64,000 bases of DNA from assembly GCA_900466945.1 (NCBI GenBank), contig UBNV01000006.1:1-64000 (forward strand), given 5' to 3'. Made by a program: the position numbers and the translations under genes. The stretch comes from Hyphomicrobiales bacterium. GTDB taxonomy: Bacteria; Pseudomonadota; Alphaproteobacteria; Rhizobiales; Rhizobiaceae. Of this stretch, positions 53,254 to 62,186 are shown in pieces; position 1 is the first letter of the stretch, and the number at the start of each line of letters is the position of its first letter. The notes beneath the pieces are model-generated. The model saw nothing but the letters and a program-made list of their open reading frames with translations, had not been told where the DNA came from and made no database searches.

Positions 53254-54504
53254 TCATCCCTTGCTGAGTGTCGCAACCGCCTCGACATGCGGCGACCAGA
53301 GGAACTGGTCGATCGGTGTCACCTTGTCGACGCGGTAGCCGCCGGCGATCAGGATCGACAGGTCGCGGGCAAGCGTCAGCGGATTGCAGCTGATCGCGAC
53401 GATCTTCTTCACTTGGCTTCTCGCCAGTTCCGCACACTGTGCCTCGGCGCCTGCACGCGGCGGGTCAAAGACGACAGCGTCGAAGCCCTTGAATTCGGAG
53501 GTCATCAGAGGGCGACGGAAGAGGTCGCGCCGCTCCGCCGTCACGGGCTTCAGGCCCTGCGTGTTGCGAGCGGCAAAATCGAGCGACTTCACCGCCTTCT
53601 CGTCGGATTCGACCGCAAGCACGGAGGATGTGCGGGCGAGTCTTAGCGCGAAGGTCCCGACGCCGGAAAACAGATCCACGACCTTCTTCGCCTTGCCGAT
53701 ATGGGCGATGGCCAGAGCCGCCATGTGCTCCTCGGCCTCGTGCGTCGCTTGGGTAAAGCCGCCGGGCGGCAGGACCACGCGGGCACCGGCAAAGTCGAGC
53801 AGCGGCTTGTGCGGCTCGATGACGATCTCGCCATTGGCCGAAACGCGGGCGATGCCCTTGAGCTTGATCACGGCATTGGTGACCGCGCGCCGTTCCTGAT
53901 CACCGAGCCCGCCGCGCAGACCATCCAGTGAGATGTCGAGACCGGTCGTGGTCTCTGTGACGGTGACACGGAAGTGCTCGGCACCACAGGCATTGGCGAT
54001 GATCTTGATCGCGTCTATCCGGGAGATCAGCCCGTCCGACGCGATGGGACATTCCTCGACCGGCACGACGTGATGCGTCTCCGCCTGCATGAAGCCCATG
54101 ACGAGGCCCGTTTCCCGCCGCCGGACGGTGAAGACAAGGCGTCGGCGTTGGTGTGGGTGGGCTTCGAAGATATCGCCGACCGGCGCCTCGATCCCCTTTG
54201 ACTTCAACGCATCCATCAGCACCTGCCGCTTGAAGGCATTGTAGGCGGGCTTGGCCATATGCTGCAGCGAGCAACCGCCGCATACACCACCGACGCCATC
54301 AGGGCCGAAATGCTTGCACGGGGGCTGAACGCGATCGGGCGAGGTGGTGGCAAAGGACATGATCGTGCCCTCGTTCTTCACGCGCGCGATGGCAACGGTC
54401 TCTCCCGGCAGTGCGAAGGGCACGAAGACCGGACCATCGGCACCATGAGCCACCCCGTCGCCCTTGGCGCCAAGGCTGGAAATCGTGACGGTTTCGGCGC
54501 TCAT
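53254..54504 (-). CDS. RumA/TrmA-like tRNA/rRNA (uracil-5-)-methyltransferase
   Basis: A 416-residue class I SAM-dependent RNA m5U methyltransferase. An N-terminal TRAM domain (VTISSLGAKGDGVAHGADG) is followed by an Fe-S cluster site with Cys63, Cys75, Cys78 (CGGC) and Cys152. The SAM-binding motif is VVDLFSGVGTFALRLA near residue 275; the DPPRAG motif follows, and the catalytic cysteine is in IVAISCNPLTLARD near residue 370. The family methylates uridine 747, 1939 or 54; which one is not clear. It overlaps TlyA by four bases, forming a methyltransferase operon. Confidence 0.9.
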   Translation of the reverse strand: MSAETVTISSLGAKGDGVAHGADGPVFVPFALPGETVAIARVKNEGTIMSFATTSPDRVQPPCKHFGPDGVGGVCGGCSLQHMAKPAYNAFKRQVLMDALKSKGIEAPVGDIFEAHPHQRRRLVFTVRRRETGLVMGFMQAETHHVVPVEECPIASDGLISRIDAIKIIANACGAEHFRVTVTETTTGLDISLDGLRGGLGDQERRAVTNAVIKLKGIARVSANGEIVIEPHKPLLDFAGARVVLPPGGFTQATHEAEEHMAALAIAHIGKAKKVVDLFSGVGTFALRLARTSSVLAVESDEKAVKSLDFAARNTQGLKPVTAERRDLFRRPLMTSEFKGFDAVVFDPPRAGAEAQCAELARSQVKKIVAISCNPLTLARDLSILIAGGYRVDKVTPIDQFLWSPHVEAVATLSKG

Positions 54505-55304
54505 GCTGCGTCCTCTTCGTCGTCCTGATCGTCGTCGTCCTCATCGGCATCGAGAGGCTTTAACCCGGCGAGCAGGAATTCTTCATTGCCGTCGCCACCG
54601 GCGATCGGAGAGGGGATGAGGCCGAGGCTCGTCCAGCCCATGTCTTCCGTCAGCCAGCGTTCCAGCTCGGCAGCCACCAGCGGCGCCGTTTCCGGTTCTT
54701 TGAGCAGGCCCGCCTTGCTGATCGCCTCTCGACCCGCCTCGAACTGTGGCTTCACAAGCAGCAGGCAATGGGCGCCCGGCTCTGCTTGTTCGAGGGCCGG
54801 CGCCAGCGCCAGCTTCAACGAGATGAAGGAGACGTCGGAGACGAGGAAGTCGAAAGGCTGATCGTCGTAATCGTCGGGCTCCAGATAACGCGCGTTCAGC
54901 CCTTCCAGATTGGTCACGCGCGGATCGCTCAGAAGCCTGGGATGCATCTGGTCGTGGCCGACATCAATGGCGGTGACATGGGCGGCACCCCGCTTCAGGA
55001 GGACCTCGGTGAAGCCTCCGGTCGACGCGCCGATATCCAGGCAATGACAACCCTCCGGCGAGAGGCCGAAATGGTCGAGGGCGGCGTCGAGCTTGAGCGC
55101 CGCGCGCGAGACGTAATCCTGTGCCGGATCATCGATATCGAACTGGTGTGTGGCGGCAAAAACGAGGCTGGGTTTCGCCACTACCTTGCCGTCCACCTTC
55201 ACCGTGCCACGCTGAATGGCGTCACGGGAGCGGGACCGGCTGGCGAAAAGGCCTAGGGCGACCAGGAGCTGGTCGAGGCGCTGGGGTTCAGGGAGCTTTT
55301 TCAT
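54501..55304 (-). CDS. tlyA: TlyA-family rRNA 2'-O-methyltransferase (hemolysin A family)
   Basis: A 267-residue protein with an N-terminal S4 domain (RLDQLLVALGLFASRSRSRDAI) and an FtsJ/RrmJ-type methyltransferase domain starting CLDIGASTGGFTEVLL, with LLLVKPQFEAG. The family methylates ribose in 16S and 23S rRNA. The C-terminal tail is very acidic (DEDDDDQDDEEDAA). It overlaps the following methyltransferase start by ATGA. In many Rhizobiaceae (from memory) dxs sits just upstream of tlyA; here it does not, and an sRNA candidate occupies the region. Confidence 0.92.
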   Translation of the reverse strand: MKKLPEPQRLDQLLVALGLFASRSRSRDAIQRGTVKVDGKVVAKPSLVFAATHQFDIDDPAQDYVSRAALKLDAALDHFGLSPEGCHCLDIGASTGGFTEVLLKRGAAHVTAIDVGHDQMHPRLLSDPRVTNLEGLNARYLEPDDYDDQPFDFLVSDVSFISLKLALAPALEQAEPGAHCLLLVKPQFEAGREAISKAGLLKEPETAPLVAAELERWLTEDMGWTSLGLIPSPIAGGDGNEEFLLAGLKPLDADEDDDDQDDEEDAA

Positions 55305-55465
55305 GCCCCGTCAATGATGCTTGTGGCCGCGGCACGCAAGTGTTTTTCGTGGCCTGCAGGCAAAGAGCAAGCCTGACCATTGTCGCGGTAGGCACACGAA
55401 GAATGCAGTTGCGCGTTTCATCCATTCAGAGTTTCATTAGTGATGCATTAAGCAATCTATTCTAA

Positions 55466-55600
55466 TGTTCACTGGCCGGCGCGATGCGATCCTCCCTCCC
55501 AAGCAGCGCGCTCCGACACGAGACTGCAGGCCGTCCTCCTCCTCAAGGTCTGCAGAGAATGGAAGCCCCCCGGTTTCGGGCCCGGGGGGCTTCGTTCGTT
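55466..55600 (+). ncRNA. Candidate trans-acting sRNA with anti-Shine-Dalgarno loops (alpha-r14-like)
   Basis: Three hairpins in a row with no protein-like ORF. Hairpin 1 pairs GGCGCG (55478-55483) with CGCGCT (55507-55512) and exposes TCCTCCCTCCC in its loop. Hairpin 2 pairs CTGCAGGCC (55524-55532) with GGTCTGCAG (55547-55555) and exposes TCCTCCTCCTC. Hairpin 3 is a GC-rich terminator, AAGCCCCCCG / CGGGGGGCTT, followed by CGTTCGTTTTC. Loops complementary to ribosome binding sites and a terminator are characteristic of rhizobial sRNAs of the alpha-r14 type; assignment to that family is from memory. The exact 5' end is not certain. Confidence 0.65.
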
Positions 55601-55966
55601 TTCGAGGTGCTACAATAAGTGGTGTTCAGCGGGATCCCACAATCGAAAAAGACTAAAGTATTGAGCAATTGTTCACGAGGCACTGCAAATATTTGCCTGT
55701 TTTAGGCATTCGTTAATGCGGCAGGCCTAACATCCCATCAAGTTCGCGTGATTGAACTGGGCTGGGGCAAACGACGATCACGGCAGGCGCAGGACTGAAG
55801 CAGTACCGATGGGGGACCTCCGCCGGACAATGCTTTCGGCCGCCTGCCGATACCTGATCCGATCGATGCCGAGGCTCGATGGAAGCCGGTGAAACTACCC
55901 TCTCTCAACACATTACGACGGACTGCCCAAGCGCAGACCGAAGGCACAACATCGTCTGGAAGCACC

Positions 55967-57871
55967 ATGACAATACTGAACAATCTCGGCACTCTGACGA
56001 AGATGATCGCAGCATTTGCACTGGTCATCGTCATCAGCATCATCGTGAATATACTGAGCTGGTCGTCGCTGGCCTATCAGCAGACCGCAAACGGTTGGAC
56101 CGTGCATACCTATGAAGTGCTGGAAAAGGTCGATGCCGTCGTCGCAGCCATGGTCGATCGGGAGACCGGTGTGCGTGGTTACCTCCTCTCCGGCGACGAG
56201 GCTTTCCTGGCGCCCTACGAGGCTGGCTCCAAGCATTACAAGGAGGCCTTCGACGAGGTTGTTCAGCTCACCTCCGACAACGCGACTCAGCAGCAACGTC
56301 TCAAAGATCTGAACACGCTGGTAGATGGTTGGGCCACGGAGGTCGCAGCACAAGAGATCGCCCTGATGAAGGATCCTGCCACTGTCGAGCAGGCGCGCGC
56401 GATGGAAATCGGCGGCGCTGGCAAGAAGTGGATGGATGGCATTCGTGCCAAGGCCCAGGAGATCGCGGCCGATGAGGCAGGTCTGCTGGTGACCAGAGCC
56501 GAGGATGCCGCGAATGCGGCTGACCAGGCACGTATGACCCTGATCCAGGGTGCTGCGGCAACGGTAGTCGCTGTCGTCATCATCCTCTTCCTGCTGCAAA
56601 AGACCCTCATCTCCCCGCTGCTTGGAATGTCTGGCGCAATGCGCAAGCTGGCCGAGGGCGACACCGCGAGTGCTGTCCCGGGTATGGGGCGTCGGGATGA
56701 AGTCGGCCAGATGGCCGAGGCCGTGGAAGTATTCCGCCAGAATGCGATCACCGCACGCAAGCTCGAGGAAGAGGCTGAAGCCAGCCGCGGAGAGACCGAG
56801 GCAACACGCCTGGCCAATCAAAAGCGCATGGAGCAGGAAGCCGAGAAACTTCGGTTTGCCACCAGCACGCTCGGCGCCGGCCTGAAACGGCTGGCTGAGG
56901 GCGATGTTTCCTTCCAGCTCAACGAAGCTTTCTCGGCAGAGTATGAATCACTGCGCCAGGATTTCAACGCATCGCTCGAGCAGCTCGGCACGACCCTGTC
57001 GTCTGTGATGGTTTCCGTCGAAAACATCGACAACGGCACTCGCGAGATCTCCTCGGGCGCAAATGATCTGTCCAAGCGTACCGAACAGCAGGCCGCAGCG
57101 CTCGAAGAGACGGCTGCCGCCCTCGACGAGATCACCGTCAACGTCTCGACCTCGTCGAAGCGTACCGACGAAGCCCGGACGGTCGCCATCCTGGCCAACC
57201 AGAATGCAGTCAAGTCGGCTGAGGTCGTCTCCAATGCGGAAGAGGCCATGCGCCGCATCGAGGAGAGCTCGCAGCAGATATCCAACATCATCGGGGTCAT
57301 CGACGAGATCGCTTTCCAGACCAATCTTCTCGCGCTGAATGCCGGCGTCGAGGCAGCCCGAGCTGGTGAAGCGGGCAAGGGCTTTGCCGTCGTTGCCCAG
57401 GAAGTTCGCGAACTTGCCCAGCGTTCCGCGAACGCTGCCAAGGAAATCAAGGGTCTGATCCAGAACTCCTCGACCGAAGTCGGCAATGGCGTCCAGCTCG
57501 TTCGGGACACCGGTGTCGCGCTGAAGGCGATCGGGGATTACGTCTCGCAGATCAACCAGCTGATGGATGCGATTGCCACCTCCGCGCGCGAACAGTCGAC
57601 CGGTCTCGCTGAGGTCAACACGGCCGTCAACCAGATGGACCAGACCACGCAGCAGAACGCGGCCATGGTTGAACAGTCGACGGCAGCCTCTGCGGCACTG
57701 GCTCAGGAATCCACCCGCCTGCGCTCCCTCGTCAGCCAGTTCACCCTGTCGGGTCGGGTTACGGCACCCGCCTCGATGGAGCGCCGGCCCGCGGCCACGC
57801 AGACGCCGGTCCGACGCGCACCCGCAGTGCAGGGCAATCTCGCCGTCAAGGAGGAGTGGAGCGAGTTCTGA
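55967..57871 (+). CDS. Methyl-accepting chemotaxis protein with CHASE3 domain
   Basis: A 634-residue chemoreceptor. Membrane segment 1 (about 12-35) is followed by a periplasmic four-helix CHASE3 domain with VDRETGVRGYLLSGDEAFLA, membrane segment 2 (about 187-206), HAMP domains and the signalling tip [20 protein letters not shown]. The C-terminus ends EEWSEF, matching the x-W-x-x-F CheR-docking pentapeptide, so it likely recruits the methyltransferase for itself and for the other two receptors. I start at the ATG at 55967 with GGAAG upstream; an in-frame GTG at 55889 is possible. Confidence 0.92.
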   Translation: MTILNNLGTLTKMIAAFALVIVISIIVNILSWSSLAYQQTANGWTVHTYEVLEKVDAVVAAMVDRETGVRGYLLSGDEAFLAPYEAGSKHYKEAFDEVVQLTSDNATQQQRLKDLNTLVDGWATEVAAQEIALMKDPATVEQARAMEIGGAGKKWMDGIRAKAQEIAADEAGLLVTRAEDAANAADQARMTLIQGAAATVVAVVIILFLLQKTLISPLLGMSGAMRKLAEGDTASAVPGMGRRDEVGQMAEAVEVFRQNAITARKLEEEAEASRGETEATRLANQKRMEQEAEKLRFATSTLGAGLKRLAEGDVSFQLNEAFSAEYESLRQDFNASLEQLGTTLSSVMVSVENIDNGTREISSGANDLSKRTEQQAAALEETAAALDEITVNVSTSSKRTDEARTVAILANQNAVKSAEVVSNAEEAMRRIEESSQQISNIIGVIDEIAFQTNLLALNAGVEAARAGEAGKGFAVVAQEVRELAQRSANAAKEIKGLIQNSSTEVGNGVQLVRDTGVALKAIGDYVSQINQLMDAIATSAREQSTGLAEVNTAVNQMDQTTQQNAAMVEQSTAASAALAQESTRLRSLVSQFTLSGRVTAPASMERRPAATQTPVRRAPAVQGNLAVKEEWSEF

Positions 57872-57897
57872 TCGCACCACGCTTCGCCTGAAACCAG

Positions 57898-57935
57898 AAC
57901 GCCCCTGCCGGATTGAACCCGCAGGGGCGTTTTTT
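57898..57935 (+). terminator. Rho-independent terminator after the CHASE3 receptor
   Basis: Stem AACGCCCCTGC / GCAGGGGCGTT with a 12-base loop, followed by TTTTTTA. Confidence 0.88.
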
Positions 57936-57960
57936 ATGTCACGAGCATGAAATTCTGCTC

Positions 57961-58362
57961 TCAGCGAACGTAGCGATAGAGCCAGTCGCGGATGTCTTCC
58001 GGCAGGGCGACGGGTTCGCTGCTCTCGGCGCTGCGGGCCGTCCAGGTCAGATCGATCTCGGCAACCGTCTGGCCATCCTTTTCCATCGCCACTTCAAAAC
58101 CCACCGATTTGCCGCCGATCTTGTCGACCTGCACCGTCATGCGCACCTCGTCTTCGAAGCGGAGAGGCTGGTGCAGGCGGATTTCGAATTTCGTCGGACT
58201 GTAGACCGGCTCATCTTCGAGCGGCGGACGGTAGCGCCAGAAGTGGCGCACCGCTTCTTCGGCATGAACGACATAGGCGGCAGGCCGCATTTCGCCCGTC
58301 GGACCGATGTCGCGATAGGCGACAACAAGCGCGCTCACCTCCACCCGTTCCATCTCGTCCAT
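57961..58362 (-). CDS. Hotdog-fold thioesterase-like protein
   Basis: A 133-residue single-domain protein of the hotdog thioesterase superfamily. The conserved beginning ALVVAYRDIGPTGEMRPAAY (central-helix region) and a later VGFEVAMEKDGQTVAEIDLTWTAR strand pair support this. The usual active-site Asp/Glu-Asn arrangement of the 4HBT group is only partly visible, so the acyl-CoA substrate and even activity are uncertain. It is convergent with the CHASE3 chemoreceptor gene upstream and divergent from the histone-deacetylase-like gene at 58541. Confidence 0.75.
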   Translation of the reverse strand: MDEMERVEVSALVVAYRDIGPTGEMRPAAYVVHAEEAVRHFWRYRPPLEDEPVYSPTKFEIRLHQPLRFEDEVRMTVQVDKIGGKSVGFEVAMEKDGQTVAEIDLTWTARSAESSEPVALPEDIRDWLYRYVR

Positions 58363-58540
58363 GCTCTCTCCCGGAATTATCCTGCCCTGACGGCATCTAA
58401 CGGCATAGTAGCCGGCTTCACAAGGTCTGCGGCACAGCCCTGCCGGGCTGGAGTGCGCAGTGGCCTGGGTAAAACCGGGATGCGAGGTGGAAGATGACGG
58501 CCGAGCGCATTATGTTCGGCCCGACCCAGGAAGGATGCCC

Positions 58541-59476
58541 ATGGCCACCCGTCTTTACGAGAACCCGATCTTCCTCGAACACAACACGCCAGAAGGGCAC
58601 CCCGAAAGGGCAGACCGGCTGCGTTCGCTCAACATAGCGCTGGAACATCCGAATTTTGCCCGGCTGGAACGCATCGAGGCGACCCAGGCGAACGAGGATG
58701 CGGTGACACTCGCCCATCCCGAGGAGCATCTCTTCGCCGTGATGCGCCAGATCCCCGAGGAAGAGGATCGCATCAACCAGCTCGAGGCGGACACCTATGC
58801 CTCGCAGAAGAGCCTGCAGGTGGCATTGACGGCAATCGGCGGCGCGATCGCCGCGGTCGACGACGTCATGACCGGCAAGGCCGACAACGCCTTCGTCGCT
58901 GGCCGTCCGCCGGGCCACCACGCGGAAAAGTCGAAGGCCATGGGCTTCTGCCTGTTCAACACGGTGGCGATCGCCGCCCGTCATGTGCAGAAGACCTACG
59001 GCGTCGAGCGCGTCGCGATCGTCGACTGGGACGTGCACCACGGAAACGGCACCCAGGACATCTTCTGGGACGATCCCTCGGTGCTCTTCTGCTCCACCCA
59101 CCAGATGCCACTCTATCCTTATACAGGCGCCAAGGACGAGACAGGCACGCATCGCAACATCGTCAATGCGCCGCTCTCGCCCAATGTCGGCTCGGATCAT
59201 TTCCGCGAAGCCTTCAAAAGCCGCGTTCTGCCGGCTCTCAATGATTTCTCGCCCGACTTCATCCTGATCTCCGCCGGCTTCGACGCGCATCACCGCGATC
59301 CGCTGGCGCAGATTAATCTGGTCGGCGAGGATTTCGACTGGGCAACGGGCAGGCTCTTGGAAGTGGCCGACCGTTTCGCCCATAACCGGGTCGTCAGCCT
59401 GCTTGAAGGCGGCTATGATCTAGAAGGCCTCGCCGAATCGGCAGGCTTGCACATTCTGAGACTGATGAAGGGTTGA
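58541..59476 (+). CDS. Histone deacetylase-family protein (amidohydrolase)
   Basis: A 311-residue class II histone-deacetylase-like enzyme. Zinc and catalytic motifs are visible: [20 protein letters not shown] near residue 125, [16 protein letters not shown] near 160 and [15 protein letters not shown] near 245. In bacteria such proteins deacetylate small molecules such as acetylpolyamines or acetoin-pathway proteins. The ATG at 58541 has GGAAGGA in front. Its stop codon lies at 59474-59476, just before the xseB start, so they are co-transcribed. Confidence 0.92.
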   Translation: MATRLYENPIFLEHNTPEGHPERADRLRSLNIALEHPNFARLERIEATQANEDAVTLAHPEEHLFAVMRQIPEEEDRINQLEADTYASQKSLQVALTAIGGAIAAVDDVMTGKADNAFVAGRPPGHHAEKSKAMGFCLFNTVAIAARHVQKTYGVERVAIVDWDVHHGNGTQDIFWDDPSVLFCSTHQMPLYPYTGAKDETGTHRNIVNAPLSPNVGSDHFREAFKSRVLPALNDFSPDFILISAGFDAHHRDPLAQINLVGEDFDWATGRLLEVADRFAHNRVVSLLEGGYDLEGLAESAGLHILRLMKG

Positions 59477-59478
59477 GT

Positions 59479-59733
59479 ATGTCCGACGCCACTGTTCCCG
59501 CCGATCTCACCGGCATTTCCTTCGAAAAGGCCGTGGCCGAGCTCGAAAGCATCGTGGCGCGGCTGGAACGCGGTGATGTGGCGCTCGACGAATCCATCGC
59601 CATCTACGAGCGCGGAGAGCTTCTGAAGAAGCACTGCGAGCAGCTGCTCTCCGCTGCCGAAAACCGCATCGAAAAGATCCGCCTCGACCGCGCCGGCAAG
59701 CCGACCGGTACCGAACCGCTCGACGGCGCGTGA
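59479..59733 (+). CDS. xseB: Exodeoxyribonuclease VII small subunit
   Basis: An 84-residue protein with the XseB pattern: [20 protein letters not shown] and [20 protein letters not shown], followed by [11 protein letters not shown]. The small subunit binds XseA and is needed for processing single-stranded DNA in repair. AAGGG and ATG lie right after the preceding stop. The large subunit xseA is not in the window. In many rhizobia (from memory) dxs follows xseB; here a terminator and terC follow. Confidence 0.93.
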   Translation: MSDATVPADLTGISFEKAVAELESIVARLERGDVALDESIAIYERGELLKKHCEQLLSAAENRIEKIRLDRAGKPTGTEPLDGA

Positions 59734-59786
59734 TCGGCAGGCGGCGACTGGACCTCTGATTTCCTGGGGTTGGATCCCGCATGGCA

Positions 59787-59817
59787 GAATGGCCCCTTTC
59801 GGGGCCATTCGTCGTTT
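59787..59817. terminator. Terminator between xseB and terC
   Basis: Stem GAATGGCCCC / GGGGCCATTC with a TTTC loop, followed on plus by GTCGTTTTCG. It can serve both convergent genes. Confidence 0.75.
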
Positions 59818-59838
59818 TCGGTGTCTTGAAATCCGGGC

Positions 59839-60834
59839 TTACTCGGCCGGGTTCCTGGCTTCCACGGCCTTGGACCCGCCGGTCTTCCACAGCGAGTAGC
59901 CAACGCCCACGCCGAGGATGAGGAAGGTTATGCCGAGCGACCACTCCGGGGGGAACTTCTCCCAGCCCATGCCCCAAGCGATGAAGATCTTCGAGCCGAT
60001 GAAGATCAACAGGACCGACAGCGCATACTTCAAGTAGGCAAAGCGGTGCAGGATGGCATCCAGCGCAAAATAGAGCGCGCGCAGGCCGAGGATCGCGAAG
60101 ATGTTCGAGGTGTAGACGATATAGGGATCCGTCGTGATCGTGAACACCGCCGGCACCGAGTCGACTGCAAACACGAGGTCCGCGATCTCAATCATGACCA
60201 GCGCGAGCAGGAGCGGCGTGGCGAAACGCCTGATCTTGCCGGTGACCGGATCCGGCTTCTTCACGAAGAAGTCGTGCCCATGCGTTTCTTCCGTCACGTT
60301 CAACCGGCGCTTGAGGAAGCGGATGAGCGCATTGTCCTCGATCTTGTGCTCCTTGTCGGCAACGAACAGCATTTTGATGCCCGTCAGGATCAGGAAGCCG
60401 GCAAAGAAATAGAGCACCCAGTGATACTGGTCGACAATCGTGGCGCCGAGGCCGATCATGATGCCGCGCAACAAGATCACGCCGAGAATGCCCCAGAACA
60501 GCACCCGGTGCTGATATTCGCGCGGGATGGCGAAGAAGCTGAAGATCAGCGCAATGACGAAGATATTGTCCATCGCCAGCGTCTTTTCGACCACGAATGC
60601 GGTCAGATACTGGGCGGTCGCGGTCGTATCCATCTGCCAGTAGATGAAGCCGGAGAAGAGCACGCCCAGCGTGATGTACATGGCCGAAAGCTTCAAACTT
60701 TCGGCGATGCCGATTTCATGGTCCTTCTTGTTGAGGACGCCGAGATCGAAAGCCAGAAGTGCCACGACCAGCGAGAGGAAGAGCAACCACATCCAGAGTG
60801 GCTTGCCGAGAAAGAGTATGAGGAGGAGTTCCAC
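59839..60834 (-). CDS. TerC/Alx-family integral membrane protein
   Basis: A 331-residue membrane protein with eight to nine hydrophobic segments. Conserved TerC motifs are FVVEKTLAMDNIFVIALIF (metal site), LFWGILGVILLRG and VMIEIADLVFAVDSVPAVFT. Alx/TerC proteins export manganese or protect against metal stress. I place the start at the GTG at 60834 because AGAGG lies ten bases upstream and homologues begin near there; an in-frame ATG at 61011 adds 59 residues that do not look like TerC. The untranslated leader is strongly structured and hides the ribosome site. Confidence 0.88.
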   Translation of the reverse strand: MELLLILFLGKPLWMWLLFLSLVVALLAFDLGVLNKKDHEIGIAESLKLSAMYITLGVLFSGFIYWQMDTTATAQYLTAFVVEKTLAMDNIFVIALIFSFFAIPREYQHRVLFWGILGVILLRGIMIGLGATIVDQYHWVLYFFAGFLILTGIKMLFVADKEHKIEDNALIRFLKRRLNVTEETHGHDFFVKKPDPVTGKIRRFATPLLLALVMIEIADLVFAVDSVPAVFTITTDPYIVYTSNIFAILGLRALYFALDAILHRFAYLKYALSVLLIFIGSKIFIAWGMGWEKFPPEWSLGITFLILGVGVGYSLWKTGGSKAVEARNPAE

Positions 60835-60840
60835 GTGTCT

Positions 60841-60960
60841 GACCTCTGTTGCATTGACCGGTGCTCGATGCAACGCGCGCACGGTCTCGCTGAAGAGAGG
60901 TCCGGTCCGGGCATGACATCGAGCGTGCTCGATGCGGTCCGACATCGCGAGGAAGATATC
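60841..60960 (-). promoter_or_regulatory. Structured terC leader with sequestered ribosome site
   Basis: On the minus strand GACCTCT (60902-60896) is exactly complementary to AGAGGTC (60847-60841), which contains the ribosome binding site. Between them a perfect hairpin GTTGCAT / ATGCAAC (60874-60868 with 60854-60848) forms, and further upstream CATCGAG-CACG-CTCGATG forms another. This looks like an expression platform of a translational riboswitch. The known Mn-sensing yybP-ykoY consensus is not recognisable, so the ligand is unknown. Confidence 0.55.
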
Positions 60961-61203
60961 CATCGCCAGAGGGGCCCGGTCCGCCGACAGCAATTGGGGT
61001 GAGGACGGCAATCTTTCAAGTCTGGCATTCGGGAAAAGGGCGCGGAATTGACATCATCGCCCCGCCTTCAATTGGCGCTCGGGAGCGCGCGGCGTTCCCG
61101 GTCGGACCTTAGACAATCGTTATAACTGTGAATTAGATGATTGACGCTCCCGTCCCGTCCCACCATGATGTCGCAATTGCGAACATTGTTTGGGAGGACA
61201 ATC

Positions 61204-62160
61204 ATGCATTTTTCAAGACTTAGCACCTTGGCCGCAGCCACTTTGGCCGCATCTGTCGCATTTGGCGCATCGTCGGTCAGGGCTGAGCAGTTCGTTAACG
61301 TGCTGACCGGCGGGACGTCGGGTGTCTACTATCCGCTGGGCGTCGCCCTGTCGAAGATCTACGGCGACAAGATCCCGGATGTCCGCACCCAGGTGCAGGC
61401 GACCAAGGCCTCGGTGGAAAACCTCAATCTGTTGCAGCAGGGCAAGGGCGAGATCGGCTTCTCGCTCGGAGACAGCGTCAAGCTCGCGGCGGAAGGCAAT
61501 GCCGATGCCGGCTTCAAGGCGCCGCTCGACAAGCTGCGCGGCATCGCCGCCATCTATCCGAACTATATCCAGATCGTCGCAACGAAGGATTCGGGCGTGA
61601 CGTCGCTGGCAGATCTCAAGGGCAAGAGCCTGTCGGTCGGCGCGCCGAAATCCGGCACCGAACTCAACGCCCGTGCCATCCTGAACGCCGCGAGCATGAG
61701 TTATGATGATCTCGGCAAGACCGAATACCTGCCCTTTGCCGAATCGGTCGAGCTGATCAAGAACCGCCAGCTCGACGCGACCCTCCAGTCTGCCGGCCTC
61801 GGCGTCGCATCGCTGAAGGACCTGTCTACCTCGCTTGCGGTCTCGCTCGTCGCGGTTCCAGCGGAAGTCGCGACTGCGCTTGGCGCCCCTTACATCGCCG
61901 CGACCATTCCTGCGGGCACCTATGAGGGCCAGACGGAAGACGTGCCGACGGTCGCCGTCGTCAACTTCCTGGTCACCCATTCGGACGTCTCCGACGACCT
62001 CGCCTACGAGATGACCAAGCAGCTCTTCGAGAACCTGCCCGACATGCAGGCGGCTCACAATGCTGCCAAGGACATCAAGCTGGAGGATGCCACCAAGGGC
62101 ATGCCGATCCCGCTGCATCCGGGCGCCGAGCGCTATTACAAGGAAAAGGGTATGCTGTGA
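61204..62160 (+). CDS. TAXI-family TRAP transporter solute-binding protein
   Basis: A 318-residue periplasmic protein with a signal peptide (MHFSRLSTLAAATLAASVAF..., ends SSVRA) followed by the TAXI signature NVLTGGTSGVYYPLGVALSK. Other blocks are LQQGKGEIGFSLGDSV, ADLKGKSLSVGAPKSGTELN and the ending PLHPGAERYYKEKGML. TAXI proteins deliver dicarboxylates or amino-acid-like substrates to a fused TRAP permease. GGGAGGA precedes the ATG at 61204. The permease gene follows 94 bp later after a strong hairpin. Confidence 0.94.
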   Translation: MHFSRLSTLAAATLAASVAFGASSVRAEQFVNVLTGGTSGVYYPLGVALSKIYGDKIPDVRTQVQATKASVENLNLLQQGKGEIGFSLGDSVKLAAEGNADAGFKAPLDKLRGIAAIYPNYIQIVATKDSGVTSLADLKGKSLSVGAPKSGTELNARAILNAASMSYDDLGKTEYLPFAESVELIKNRQLDATLQSAGLGVASLKDLSTSLAVSLVAVPAEVATALGAPYIAATIPAGTYEGQTEDVPTVAVVNFLVTHSDVSDDLAYEMTKQLFENLPDMQAAHNAAKDIKLEDATKGMPIPLHPGAERYYKEKGML

Positions 62161-62186
62161 GGCTTAAACGCTTCTGAAGCTCCATG

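Noticed and set aside
55465..55656. 63-codon open frame on the plus strand
   Set aside because: Covers three hairpins including a terminator; composition is not protein-like and the region is better explained as an sRNA.
60841..61010. yybP-ykoY manganese riboswitch upstream of terC
   Set aside because: I looked for its conserved GGGGAGUA and ACAUACU-like segments and did not find them; only the masked ribosome site is supported.
60835..61011. N-terminal extension of TerC by 59 residues from an ATG
   Set aside because: The extension does not look like TerC and the segment forms perfect hairpins and contains a complement to the ribosome site before the GTG start.
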